Shown: positions 44,446 through 53,779 of the stretch, in pieces
How positions within the stretch are numbered: the stretch's first letter is position 1
Layout: each line of letters opens with the position of its first letter
Origin: Verrucomicrobiota bacterium
GTDB taxonomy: Bacteria; Verrucomicrobiota; Verrucomicrobiia; Verrucomicrobiales; DEV007
Assembly: GCA_020630975.1 (NCBI GenBank)
Contig: JAHDID010000009.1
Coordinates: 98,306-162,305 of the forward strand
Reading direction: 5' to 3'
DNA: 64,000 bases
The notes under the pieces: generated by a model
Databases searched by the model: none
What the model saw: the letters and a program-made list of their open reading frames with translations, nothing else
What the model was told of the DNA's origin: nothing
Program-made: the position numbers and the translations under genes

Positions 44446-45420
44446 ATGACCTTAGACGACATCGCTCATCTCACTCACCAGCAGCTGCCCGGTGTCGATC
44501 CCGCAGATCTCGCCTACGACGTCATCGAGAAAGGCGGCTCGGGTCGGATCTTTGTCCGTGTGAAAAATCAGGCCACCAGCGAGAGCTGGGTAGCCATGTC
44601 CTACACCGATGACCGGCCAGACAATGCTCGATTTGCCTCGATCACCGACTTTCTCGCCGATCACGGGGTAGCCGTGCCGCATATCCTCGGCCGCGACGAG
44701 GCGGCGGGCTTTCTCCTGGTTCAGGATCTCGGTTCTGTCGATCTCGGCGACTTCGTCGATCGCGACTGGAGCACCGAGCAGGGCCCGCACTACCAGCAGT
44801 CGCTCGATACCGTCTTTGCCCTGCACCAGATCACCGAGGCCGACCAGCCAACGGATCTCCCCGAGCTGGAGTTTTCCTTCGATGCCGAGCTCTACCAGTG
44901 GGAGCAGGACTATTTCTTCAATCACTACGTGGCGAATTTCGAGTCCGAGGCAGCCATGCAAATCCGCGAGCACGACAGCCTCGCCCAGTGCCGCGATTAC
45001 CTGAGCGAGCTACCGCGCTCGCTCGTGCACCGCGACTTTCAGAGTACCAATGTGATGTTTCAGGACGACCGCTGCTACCTGATCGACTATCAGGGCATGC
45101 GCTTCGGCCTACCCGAGTACGATGTCGCCAGCATGGTCTACGATCCCTACGTCCACCTCAGCGATGACCAGCGCGACTCCCTGATCGACTACTACTACCA
45201 GCTCAAAGTAAACGCCGGTCACACCGAGACTCGCGAGACCTACCAAAAAGTCCTCGACGCCTGCGCTCTGCAGCGCCTCATGCAGGCGCTGGGTGCCTAT
45301 GGATTTTTGGGTCTGACCAAAGGGAAAAAGGAATTTCTAGAGCACATCGAGCCCGCTAAACAAAGACTGCTCTCGATCGCCCAGCGCGAACTACCAATAC
45401 TGGCCGAGGTGATGGGGTAA
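44446..45420 (+). CDS. AmgK-like phosphotransferase (sugar kinase, APH fold)
   Basis: 324 aa from the ATG at 44446; the frame stays open upstream, but only because it crosses the prfB leader antisense. APH-fold kinase with the catalytic loop VHRDFQSTNVMF (Brenner-type HxDxxxxN) and the metal loop LIDYQGMRFGLPEYDVASMV. This combination fits the AmgK branch, anomeric MurNAc/GlcNAc kinases of peptidoglycan recycling that usually pair with MurU. MurU is not in this window, so aminoglycoside-type or other sugar substrates stay possible. Divergent from prfB. Confidence 0.8.
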   Translation: MTLDDIAHLTHQQLPGVDPADLAYDVIEKGGSGRIFVRVKNQATSESWVAMSYTDDRPDNARFASITDFLADHGVAVPHILGRDEAAGFLLVQDLGSVDLGDFVDRDWSTEQGPHYQQSLDTVFALHQITEADQPTDLPELEFSFDAELYQWEQDYFFNHYVANFESEAAMQIREHDSLAQCRDYLSELPRSLVHRDFQSTNVMFQDDRCYLIDYQGMRFGLPEYDVASMVYDPYVHLSDDQRDSLIDYYYQLKVNAGHTETRETYQKVLDACALQRLMQALGAYGFLGLTKGKKEFLEHIEPAKQRLLSIAQRELPILAEVMG

Positions 45421-45469
45421 TTTCAATCAAGCCTGCACAAGCCGCATGCGCCCATAAGAGGGAAGCCGA

Positions 45470-45511
45470 TCAGCTAAAAGCTGACCCTACGTAGGGTCAG
45501 CCTTCAGCTGA
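45470..45511. repeat. 42-bp two-tier palindrome between convergent genes
   Basis: Outer arms TCAGCT/AGCTGA (45470-45475, 45506-45511), a 4-bp mismatch, then perfect 11-bp arms GCTGACCCTAC / GTAGGGTCAGC meeting at 45490/45491. It lies between the AmgK-like gene and oplAH, whose 3' ends face each other. REP-like or bidirectional terminator without T run. Confidence 0.65.
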
Positions 45512-45547
45512 CCGATAGGCTGAGCCATTTACCAGCAACCCTCTCTT

Positions 45548-48500
45548 CTATATCAGATCACCCCAGCCACCACCACCCGGCGTCTCAATACGCAGCACCT
45601 GCCCTGCATCTACCTCCACAGTCACCGTTCCATCAATCGGATCACCATCGATGGTTTGTCTGCCTGTCGCACCATCGCCTCCACCCTTCATACCACTCGG
45701 CCCTATCGTCCGATGCTGAGTGAGTAGCGACACGGTGATCGGCCTCAAAAAAGTCAGCTCACGCACGATACCATCGCCTCCCGACCACCTACCAGATCCT
45801 CCCGATCCTTTGCGGATAGAGAATCGCTCCAAGCGCACTGGATACCTGACCTCGAGTATCTCGGGATCGGTTATAGCCGTATTGGTCATGTGGGTATGCA
45901 GTGCCGAGGCTCCAGCATAGCCATCGCCCGCCCCTGCTCCGCCACAGATCGTCTCGTAATACCCAAAACTCTCGTCGCCAAAGATCAGATTATTCATCGT
46001 GCCCTGCGAGCCTGCCTGGATACCGAGAGCATCAAGTAAGGCATCGACCACTCGCTGACTGGTCTCGACATTGCCACCCACCACCGCCGGACAATCCCTA
46101 GGATCAGTTGGAAAATCAGGATTTAGAAAACACAGCGGCAGGACGATGTCGACATTCTCTAGAAAACCTTCATTGAGCGGCAACTCACTCTGCGACCACA
46201 GTCGCAGCACATACAGCACCGCACTGCGCACGATGGCGGGAGTGGCATTAAAATTCCCCGGGTGAGTAGCGGACGTCCCAGTGAAATCGATTGTCAGGCG
46301 ATTGTACCCTATTGAGTCAGAATTGTACCCTATTGAATTTTGTATAGAAACTCGGATTTCAGCACCGTCATCAAGAGTTTGGCTCGAGCTACAGTGTTCC
46401 ACTGCCTGTATGGAGGACACTAGAGCTTTAGCACTGATCTCTACCAGTTCTGCCATCTGCCTCTTCACTGCGGCGACCCCAGACTGGCCGACTAATTGAC
46501 CTACCAAATCCGCACCCCGACGATTCGCAGCTAGCTGGGCATGTAGATCTGCGAGATTGTCAGCGACTCGACGCGTGGGATAAACCGCCGTCGCCAAAAG
46601 CTCTCCGATTTGCTCAAATCTAGACACACCCTCGGCTACTAGATACTGAGGATCGATCACCACCCCCTCCTCGGCCAGACAGCTAGCGCTCGGCGGCATC
46701 GACCCTGGCGATACGCCACCCAGCTCAGCATGGTGAGCACGGTTCGCCAGATAGGCGACTAGAGTTTCGCCTGAAAAAACCGGTGTGATCAATGTGACAT
46801 CTGGCAGATGCGAACCACCCACACCAGGATGATTGGTTATCACGGTATCGCCCGGACGCATAGGCAACCGCTCTGCTACCGAGCGCACGCACACACCGAG
46901 CGCACCGATATGTACTGGTATATGATTTGCCCCAACCAGCAGACGACCATCGGCATCGAGCAGCGCGCAGGAAAAATCGAGGCGCTCTTTCACATTGGTC
47001 GAGATCGCCGAGCGCTCCAGCATCGCCCCCATCTCCGCTACGATATGCTCCAGACGATGGCGAAACAATTCTCTACCTACCTGAGCAGAAACCCCAGTCG
47101 AACTACCCACACTCGGCGGCACCCCAGCACGCTCGACGAGTAGACAGCCATTTCCCAATACCCGAGCTGTCCACCCCGAGCTAAGATACAGTGTGCTGAA
47201 GGGGTCTTGTATCGTGCACGGCTGAGCTATCTCCGCCCCGGCTGGCAATTGCCCCCTATCGATAAACTGACCATCCACAGACACAGCGACAGTCTGTGCG
47301 CCCTGCTCGACTACCTCCACCATAGCCGGCTCTGTCGATGCCACAGCTCGCATCGTGACAATCTCTACCTGGCGATCACTCGGTATCGGGTAGCCAAAGA
47401 CATCATGATATTTCCGCGCAAATAACCCATCGATCTCATCCAATGCGGCGAAATCAATCGTCAGGCTCGCATCTTGCCCGACCAAACGCGCCTCAGCCAA
47501 AAACCGTACCCGATGGCACTGCTCACCACTCTCTGCCAGACGCGCCTCTGCCATGGCCGCGACTCGCTGCAGACACTCGCCACGCTGCGACTGATCCACC
47601 ACCTGCACCTCCGCGATCCTCTCGACCACAGATCGGTGCAATCCATAGGCACTGAGAATACCTGCCTCGGCGGGTATCACGATCTTTTCGATATCCAGCT
47701 TTTCAGCGATCGCACAGGCGTGCAACGGCCCTGCTCCGCCAAATGCCAATAGAGCATACTCACTCGGATCCGCGCCATCCCGTATCGATATGGTACGAAT
47801 CGCATCGGCCATCTGCTCGACAGCCAGCTCTAGTAGCCCGCCGAGGAATTGAGTATCGACGCCCTCACTTTTGATACCTGCAGCTCGCTGTAGCTCGATC
47901 GCCGCTCGCTCCGCCGCCGCGATCTGACTAGCCCCCAGCGGGATACCGAAATTACTCGGATCTATACGACCGAGTAGCAAATTCACATCCGTGATCGTCA
48001 GTGGACCACCGCGCCCATAGCAGGCAGGTCCAGGGTCTGCCCCCGCCGACTCTGGACCGACGCGCAGCCCCGCTTCTGTCCACTGGCAGATCGAGCCGCC
48101 ACCAGCCGCCACCGTCTCGATCTTTAGCGCGGTGGAGAGCAGATTCGCATCTCCTACCCGCTGCTGAAATTGATATATAAAATCCCCTGCATAGCGCGCC
48201 ACATCGGTGCTCGTGCCGCCCATATCAAAAGTCAGGATACGGTCGATACCGACATCCTTCGCCGTCGCAGCCGCTCCTGCTACTCCGCCTGCTGGCCCAG
48301 ATAGTAGAGAATCCTTTGGCCGAAACGAAGCAATCGGCTCCAGGCCTCCTGCCGATGTCATCGTATAGATCGACTGCTCATCGCCGACCGCCGACTCGAT
48401 CGAGCGGAGGAAATCATTCAGCACAGGGTACAGATAGGCATTGGTCACTGCAGTCTCGGTGCGAGGTAGCAGCTTCACCAAAGGCGCCAAATCGGAGCTG

Positions 48501-49279
48501 ATCGACACATGATCGAAACCCGCATCGAGCAGGTAGTCACGCATCGCGACCTCGTGCTCGGGATTGCGATAGGCGTGCAGAAAGGCGACCGCAGCGGTAT
48601 TTACCCCCGCCTTCAAAGCCGCGTCTACCTGGCACCGCAACTCCAGACAATTGAGATCTAGCGGCTGGATCTCCTCGCCATCACAGTCCATTCGCCCATC
48701 CACTTCGATCGCTCGCCGATGCAGTAGCTGCCGCTTCTCATGACACAGCGCGAATAGATCTGGCCGACGTTGATCACCGATCTCCAGCAAATCGCCAAAA
48801 CCCACATTGGAAAACAACACCAGCGGTGCGCCCTTTCTCTCCAGCAGCGCATTTGTCCCCCGCGTGGTCGCCAGCCGGAAATCTAGCGGTGGAAACGCCT
48901 CGCCCAATGCCGTGCCCGTCAACAGTCTGGCACCTACTACGGGAGCCTCCTCATCGGCAGACAATTCAATCCACGTCTCGGTCTCCAGCTCAGCAGCCAA
49001 CTCCAATCGACCTGTAGCCGCATCGAAACCCAACACCTCGCAGCTATCGCCTCGATGATTCACGGCTCGATAGCCGACAAAAAAATCATCCGGTGCCGTC
49101 CACGTCTCCGGCAGACGTACGTTCACCTCAACACCACCGCCACCAACGACCTCCAGCCTCAGGCGACCAGACGACAGCACTTTCACCGTCCGCACCCGCC
49201 CTACTGGATCAGCCGCCCAGCAATCTGTAAACGTCCCACCCGTATCGATTCGGATCTGCCAGGATTCTTTCTTTTCCAT
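45548..49279 (-). CDS. oplAH: 5-oxoprolinase/hydantoinase (HyuA-HyuB fusion)
   Basis: 1243 aa, the length of ATP-dependent 5-oxoprolinases. HyuA half (about 1-700): ATP-binding DTGGTFTD (12-19), a second DMGGTSTDVARY and AFGGAGPLHACAIAE. HyuB half (about 735-1240): AISTNVKERLDFSCALLDAD, then GDTVITNHPGVGGSHLPDV, and near the end GGGWGDLI. The enzyme would open 5-oxoproline to glutamate with ATP in the cytoplasm, but hydantoins are an alternative substrate. Residues 982-993 (SIGYNSDSIGYN) are encoded by two copies of the 21-bp repeat and are not expected in the family; they sit just before the conserved DFTGTSATHPGNFN. Confidence 0.88.
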   Translation of the reverse strand: MEKKESWQIRIDTGGTFTDCWAADPVGRVRTVKVLSSGRLRLEVVGGGGVEVNVRLPETWTAPDDFFVGYRAVNHRGDSCEVLGFDAATGRLELAAELETETWIELSADEEAPVVGARLLTGTALGEAFPPLDFRLATTRGTNALLERKGAPLVLFSNVGFGDLLEIGDQRRPDLFALCHEKRQLLHRRAIEVDGRMDCDGEEIQPLDLNCLELRCQVDAALKAGVNTAAVAFLHAYRNPEHEVAMRDYLLDAGFDHVSISSDLAPLVKLLPRTETAVTNAYLYPVLNDFLRSIESAVGDEQSIYTMTSAGGLEPIASFRPKDSLLSGPAGGVAGAAATAKDVGIDRILTFDMGGTSTDVARYAGDFIYQFQQRVGDANLLSTALKIETVAAGGGSICQWTEAGLRVGPESAGADPGPACYGRGGPLTITDVNLLLGRIDPSNFGIPLGASQIAAAERAAIELQRAAGIKSEGVDTQFLGGLLELAVEQMADAIRTISIRDGADPSEYALLAFGGAGPLHACAIAEKLDIEKIVIPAEAGILSAYGLHRSVVERIAEVQVVDQSQRGECLQRVAAMAEARLAESGEQCHRVRFLAEARLVGQDASLTIDFAALDEIDGLFARKYHDVFGYPIPSDRQVEIVTMRAVASTEPAMVEVVEQGAQTVAVSVDGQFIDRGQLPAGAEIAQPCTIQDPFSTLYLSSGWTARVLGNGCLLVERAGVPPSVGSSTGVSAQVGRELFRHRLEHIVAEMGAMLERSAISTNVKERLDFSCALLDADGRLLVGANHIPVHIGALGVCVRSVAERLPMRPGDTVITNHPGVGGSHLPDVTLITPVFSGETLVAYLANRAHHAELGGVSPGSMPPSASCLAEEGVVIDPQYLVAEGVSRFEQIGELLATAVYPTRRVADNLADLHAQLAANRRGADLVGQLVGQSGVAAVKRQMAELVEISAKALVSSIQAVEHCSSSQTLDDGAEIRVSIQNSIGYNSDSIGYNRLTIDFTGTSATHPGNFNATPAIVRSAVLYVLRLWSQSELPLNEGFLENVDIVLPLCFLNPDFPTDPRDCPAVVGGNVETSQRVVDALLDALGIQAGSQGTMNNLIFGDESFGYYETICGGAGAGDGYAGASALHTHMTNTAITDPEILEVRYPVRLERFSIRKGSGGSGRWSGGDGIVRELTFLRPITVSLLTQHRTIGPSGMKGGGDGATGRQTIDGDPIDGTVTVEVDAGQVLRIETPGGGGWGDLI
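46302..46336 (+). repeat. Two 21-bp-phased repeat copies inside oplAH
   Basis: Exact cores at 46302-46315 and 46323-46336, antisense to the gene. Read on the minus strand, each core starts in frame at a TCA codon (residues 982 and 989) and 21 bp equals seven codons, so the frame is kept. Confidence 0.92.
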
Positions 49280-49346
49280 TCGATTCTATCTGATTTCGGG
49301 TAAACTGAGAGACCGCTGGAAACTTGAAATTTCCCACTTTCCATTC

Positions 49347-50537
49347 ATGACTTGGGCACCATTTCACCGAATCGCTTGCGTCGTCGCCTTTCTTATTTTC
49401 TGCAGCAGCGCTAGCTGCCTTGCCGACGGAAAGGTTTACGTCAATTTCGAAGAAGTTCCACCCTCCATTCCCTATCAGCGAGCCCTCATTCTACAGCAGG
49501 ATGGGTATCAGACCATGGTGCTGCAAAGTCAGTACACCGCAGAGACGAAAGGTGGAAAAATCGGCTGGATCATCCCCCTACCCGCAGAACCAGAAATCAG
49601 TAGCATGAGCGCTGAACGTGGCAGTGAGTTATTCGAGCTATTGGCGAGAACAACAGCACCACAGACCGTATACCTATCCAAATATATTTTACCTCTCCTC
49701 TTCCTCCTCTCCATATTGGCATTCTTCTACGCCATGTCCTGCCCAATACTTTGGGTAATATCAGCATTCACGAAAGAAAAATACCCAATCGCCTCAATCA
49801 AATTCTTCGGATTCGCCCTTCTTTTATCCACTTGCGCAATATTTTCCGCTCCTTCTTGTGGAGCTAAAAATACCAAAGCCTCCGATGGCGTCAGCATTCT
49901 CAGTGAAAAGGAAACAGGAATTTACCAAATAAAAGTCATCAAAGCGACTTCGCCCGAAAACCTAACCACATGGCTAACAGCAAACAATTTCAAATACACG
50001 GAAAGCGACATCTCTGTATTTGAAGCCCACATTTCTGACGACTGGTGTTTCGCCACCGTCACAGTCAAACCTGAGGAAGAATGGGCCTCGACGGGAGTAA
50101 AAGAGGGGCTATTCGCTCCTATTGTTTTTCGATTCCCAACAGAGAAGCCCGTTTATCCGCTAGCTCTAACCGGTACCGCAGGTCATCCAACTACCGTTCT
50201 GCTATACCTGATCTCTAATCAATTCTACTCTAGCAACGACCGTATCAAGATCCGGCACGCCTCTAAGGAATCTACAGAGGCTACCACCAGCTTACTCCGT
50301 GAAACCGACTACTTTCAAATCACTAGAGATGAAGAATCGACCAAAGCTGACTCAAAACCCAAAACAAACGTCGTCAACGTTCGGAGAGCCGACCCCATAT
50401 TTCGGCGCGAGATCAGCGAACTCACTCACTTGATGAAGTTCAAAAGCGAACTATCCGCAGACGAGATGAGCACAGACTTGATTTTTGAACCCACACCGAA
50501 ACAAAAAACATTCACTGAAACCCTTTGGCGTTGGTAA
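49347..50537 (+). CDS. DUF2330-like secreted or membrane protein
   Basis: 396 aa with a signal peptide (about 1-26). The N-terminal segment DGKVYVNFEEV, RALILQQDGYQTMVLQSQYT, then GWIIPLPAEPEISS is typical for DUF2330. Two hydrophobic segments (about 113-140 and 148-166) split the domain from the C-terminal part, which carries KVIKATSPENLTTWLTANNF, also DUF2330-like. An internal membrane insert between the two parts is odd. Function unknown. Transcribed away from oplAH. Confidence 0.65.
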   Translation: MTWAPFHRIACVVAFLIFCSSASCLADGKVYVNFEEVPPSIPYQRALILQQDGYQTMVLQSQYTAETKGGKIGWIIPLPAEPEISSMSAERGSELFELLARTTAPQTVYLSKYILPLLFLLSILAFFYAMSCPILWVISAFTKEKYPIASIKFFGFALLLSTCAIFSAPSCGAKNTKASDGVSILSEKETGIYQIKVIKATSPENLTTWLTANNFKYTESDISVFEAHISDDWCFATVTVKPEEEWASTGVKEGLFAPIVFRFPTEKPVYPLALTGTAGHPTTVLLYLISNQFYSSNDRIKIRHASKESTEATTSLLRETDYFQITRDEESTKADSKPKTNVVNVRRADPIFRREISELTHLMKFKSELSADEMSTDLIFEPTPKQKTFTETLWRW

Positions 50538-50571
50538 CACGCCACTTCAACATACCCCTAAGGTTTTCACC

Positions 50572-52962
50572 TTATTTCTTGGAAAGGATCGTATCCGACA
50601 GAGTCACAGCACAATCAGGCTCACCGAGCAAACACCCAAATCCCACCTGCGCATAGCGCTCCTTCACAAACTTTCGAGGCACGGGCACATCATTCCACAA
50701 TACCTCACCATCGACAGTCAAAGTGATTCCACTTGGAGCCACATCTAATTGGTATTCATAAGAACTTTTGAATGGTATCTCGGTAGTTTCCTCAGGTCGA
50801 TTAAAGGTATTGGACAACAACACTGCTGCTGACTCCTCCTCAAACACAAACGAAACCGCACTCCAGCGATCATTATTCTCCTCAGGATACCCGAAAGATA
50901 TGAATGCTCGAATCCCCTTGCCGGCAGACTTGACTGATATTTTCCCCTCAAGTTGAAACGAAGACCCAAGGCGAGCATCACAAGTCGAGCTATAAAATGG
51001 ACCATTCTCCCCAGAAAAAGTGACAGTCCCATCCCCTGTTTTCATTTGCCCACCATGTGAGATCCAGCCATCAAAGAGAGACTTAGGCACAAAGCCCTCG
51101 AGGCGCCGATCGGTATCCCATTTGTCTTCATAAGCTGCAACAGCTTGGCGATAGCCCACATAAGCTTTTGCCATATCAGACAGAGATCCAGGTTTCGCCA
51201 AAACCTTCTCATAGATTTTCAAGGCTGATCCTGCCTGAAAACCTTTTTCATACCGCTCGGCTTTCTGCAATTGTTCGCCATGATCTCCAGTGAAAGCCTC
51301 TGTTTTACCAATAATCCAATTATCATCACTAATCCCCCAGGAACGCAGAGCACGAGCATCGAGCTTTTCACCATCCAGCTTATCCAACCACGAACGAGCG
51401 AGATCATACTTCCCGCATTTGAAAAAAGTGATCAGCGCCTGAGACCGGTCGTGATGTCGCCAGGTCTTCCGTTTTGGCTCAGCCTCTAACCCTTTGAAAA
51501 GATACTCTAAGTCCCTAGTATTCCGCAATTCAGGAAAATATTTATCAGGAAGATCCCATTCCGAAGCGACGTCCTTGTGAGCTTGCAGAAACCAAAGTGG
51601 CGTCGAAGAATCAAATCGGTTGGTATTCAGACACTGCTTACCAAACTTTAGCATCTCCTCTGTGCTCCCATGCCACCGAGGTCGTAGCCCCCACAACACT
51701 CCCGAAAACCCCTCATCATAATCTACCTGCACCTTCACCATCTCTTCGATCCACTTGCGCATATCGAGCTTAGATACCGTATCCCCCTGATTCAGCGACA
51801 TCGCGATCAGATCCGCTGCTACAGCTGGGTGCTTAGGCCCTAGCTCCCAAGCCTCTGCGACCACTCGGCGAGCCTTCGTCATATTACGGCGAAAGATCGC
51901 CATATTCTCTGACGATACTGTATTGGAGTAGCCACCACCGCGCACTTCCCATCCCAACTTGTGGTAGTGAATGCCTTCTACCCATTTTTTTAGCCATGGT
52001 TTCACGGCTGGCATTTGAGAAATTTCCTTGTGAATCTCCTCATGCACGGAATCAACAAACCCCTCCCTCGCACCTTCCAAGAGGAGATAGCCAGCAAGAC
52101 GATCGTGAAAGTTGGCAAAGCCTTGATTCGCCTGAAGCGCCCGACGCATAGCAGCGATACAGCTAGCCACTGGATCATCTGGATTCAGCGTAGCTAGATA
52201 GACCTGGCCATTTAGCATAGCTGTCATCGCCACCGGAAGCACCGACATCCATTCCTCGATACTTACCTGAGAGTTAGCCTCTTCACTACCTGGTGCGAGC
52301 GCCCACTCCACCGCTGCGTGATAAGCCAAGATTTCGGAGCCTGCCCTCCTAGAAAAACCATTATACGCTTTCTCCAACAACTCCTCTTGAGCTGGATCAT
52401 CATCGGCGAGATTTCGGCCAACCAAGTAAGCTGCCACCGGGTGCTTGGCTGCTGAGCTGCGCAGGTCCTCAGCCATGCTCTGCATCTTTTCCCTATCAGG
52501 CGCATCAGCCCAGTCGACTTCTCGCTTGATCGCAGCTTTCACAAAGAAATCCCACTTCGCTTGAGAAATTCCCGTTTGGCTCAGATCGGTCTCAGAGATC
52601 GCCCAATTAGATTGCAGCCACGGGATCAGCGTCTGCTTCATAATCTCTTCTCCCGTAGGAGCCTCTGCAGGAACTGGCAATGCACTGCCTGTAGGTTTAT
52701 ACCCAGCAGTCCCCCCGCTACTAGATGAAGCCGATGACCGAGTCTCCTTAGGATCATCAGCCTCTTGCGTGGATTCATCGTTCGACCCGAGAGTCGGCAT
52801 ATCTATCGGTAGACTATCCAAAACGCCACCCGTATCGATCAAACCGAGCTTGATCGCCACACCTCCGCCACACACCAACAACAGTAAAATAAACAACAGA
52901 GCATAGACCCGTGTAGACCCTCTTTTCTTCCAAATCGCGGCTGAGCTATAGTTACTTTGCAT
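50572..52962 (-). CDS. Large membrane-anchored protein with C-terminal jelly-roll-like domain
   Basis: 796 aa. One TM helix (19-37) after a short cytoplasmic tail, a Ser/Gly-rich linker (about 60-100), then a long helical region (about 105-620) with TPR-like spacing. The last 150 residues (GQMKTGDGTVTFSGENGPFY, then SSFQLEGKISVKS, and SGITLTVDGEVLWND) read like the LamG or DUF1080-type sandwich common in PVC glycan-active proteins. I do not recognise a catalytic site. It stands alone, with its 3' end facing the DUF2330-like gene. Confidence 0.65.
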   Translation of the reverse strand: MQSNYSSAAIWKKRGSTRVYALLFILLLLVCGGGVAIKLGLIDTGGVLDSLPIDMPTLGSNDESTQEADDPKETRSSASSSSGGTAGYKPTGSALPVPAEAPTGEEIMKQTLIPWLQSNWAISETDLSQTGISQAKWDFFVKAAIKREVDWADAPDREKMQSMAEDLRSSAAKHPVAAYLVGRNLADDDPAQEELLEKAYNGFSRRAGSEILAYHAAVEWALAPGSEEANSQVSIEEWMSVLPVAMTAMLNGQVYLATLNPDDPVASCIAAMRRALQANQGFANFHDRLAGYLLLEGAREGFVDSVHEEIHKEISQMPAVKPWLKKWVEGIHYHKLGWEVRGGGYSNTVSSENMAIFRRNMTKARRVVAEAWELGPKHPAVAADLIAMSLNQGDTVSKLDMRKWIEEMVKVQVDYDEGFSGVLWGLRPRWHGSTEEMLKFGKQCLNTNRFDSSTPLWFLQAHKDVASEWDLPDKYFPELRNTRDLEYLFKGLEAEPKRKTWRHHDRSQALITFFKCGKYDLARSWLDKLDGEKLDARALRSWGISDDNWIIGKTEAFTGDHGEQLQKAERYEKGFQAGSALKIYEKVLAKPGSLSDMAKAYVGYRQAVAAYEDKWDTDRRLEGFVPKSLFDGWISHGGQMKTGDGTVTFSGENGPFYSSTCDARLGSSFQLEGKISVKSAGKGIRAFISFGYPEENNDRWSAVSFVFEEESAAVLLSNTFNRPEETTEIPFKSSYEYQLDVAPSGITLTVDGEVLWNDVPVPRKFVKERYAQVGFGCLLGEPDCAVTLSDTILSKK

Positions 52963-53125
52963 GGGGTAGGTAATTTTTAGACTGACAAAAAGCCAAGATG
53001 TTAGCCAACACGATGCTTGCGTAAAGAAAAACCTAATCTCGATCTCAAAAACTAAAATAATGGCGGCAGCGACGGCGCCTTATAATGAGACAAATGCCCC
53101 TGTTAGGATACTGTGCGATAAAACC

Positions 53126-53758
53126 ATGAACATCGACTTCCAATGGCTCGGCCGCATCGAGTATCAGGCCGCTTTAGACCTGCAAAACACGATGGTCGAG
53201 CAGCGTCTGGCTGGTGAGATCGGCGATACCGTGCTATTCCTCGAGCACGAGCCGGTCTATACGATCGGTCGCACACGGGACCGATCGTCGCTGCGGGGAG
53301 AGCCGGAGGAGCTGCCACACCCCGTAGTCGAGATCAACCGCGGCGGCCAGGCGACTTATCATGGGCCGGGCCAGCTGGTCGGCTACCTTATCCTGGACCT
53401 GCGTCAGTATGGTCAGGATCTGCATGTCTACCTGCGGGCGGTCGAGGAGATCCTGATCCGCCAGCTGGGCACTATCGGCATCGATGCCGGGCGCCGCGAG
53501 GGGCTGACCGGTGTGTGGGTGGAAAACCGCAAGGTCGCCTCCATCGGCATCGGCGTGCGCAAATGGATCTCTATGCATGGCTTTGGCCTAAATGTCTCCC
53601 GCGATCTGTCCGGCTACGATTCCATCGTCCCCTGCGGTATCAGCCAGGTGGAAATGACCTCGCTGAATAAAGAGCTCGGCGCCGATACCTGGTCCCCAGA
53701 GAGTCTGGCCGCAGAGATGCATGGCTTCATCATCGACGAGCTGGCTAGCTTGAGGTAA
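53126..53758 (+). CDS. lipB: Lipoyl(octanoyl) transferase
   Basis: 210 aa from the ATG at 53126, the family's normal length; the ATG at 53060 would add 22 residues with no homologous look. Transfers octanoyl from ACP to lipoyl domains. Motifs: RGGQATYHGPGQLVGYLILD (conserved His), the catalytic Lys in ENRKVASIGIGV, and the catalytic Cys in SIVPCGISQVEMTSL. lipA, often adjacent, is not in this window. The FHA-cyclase gene starts 21 bp downstream. Confidence 0.95.
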   Translation: MNIDFQWLGRIEYQAALDLQNTMVEQRLAGEIGDTVLFLEHEPVYTIGRTRDRSSLRGEPEELPHPVVEINRGGQATYHGPGQLVGYLILDLRQYGQDLHVYLRAVEEILIRQLGTIGIDAGRREGLTGVWVENRKVASIGIGVRKWISMHGFGLNVSRDLSGYDSIVPCGISQVEMTSLNKELGADTWSPESLAAEMHGFIIDELASLR

Positions 53759-53779
53759 ATTTCGCTGAACGACGATATC

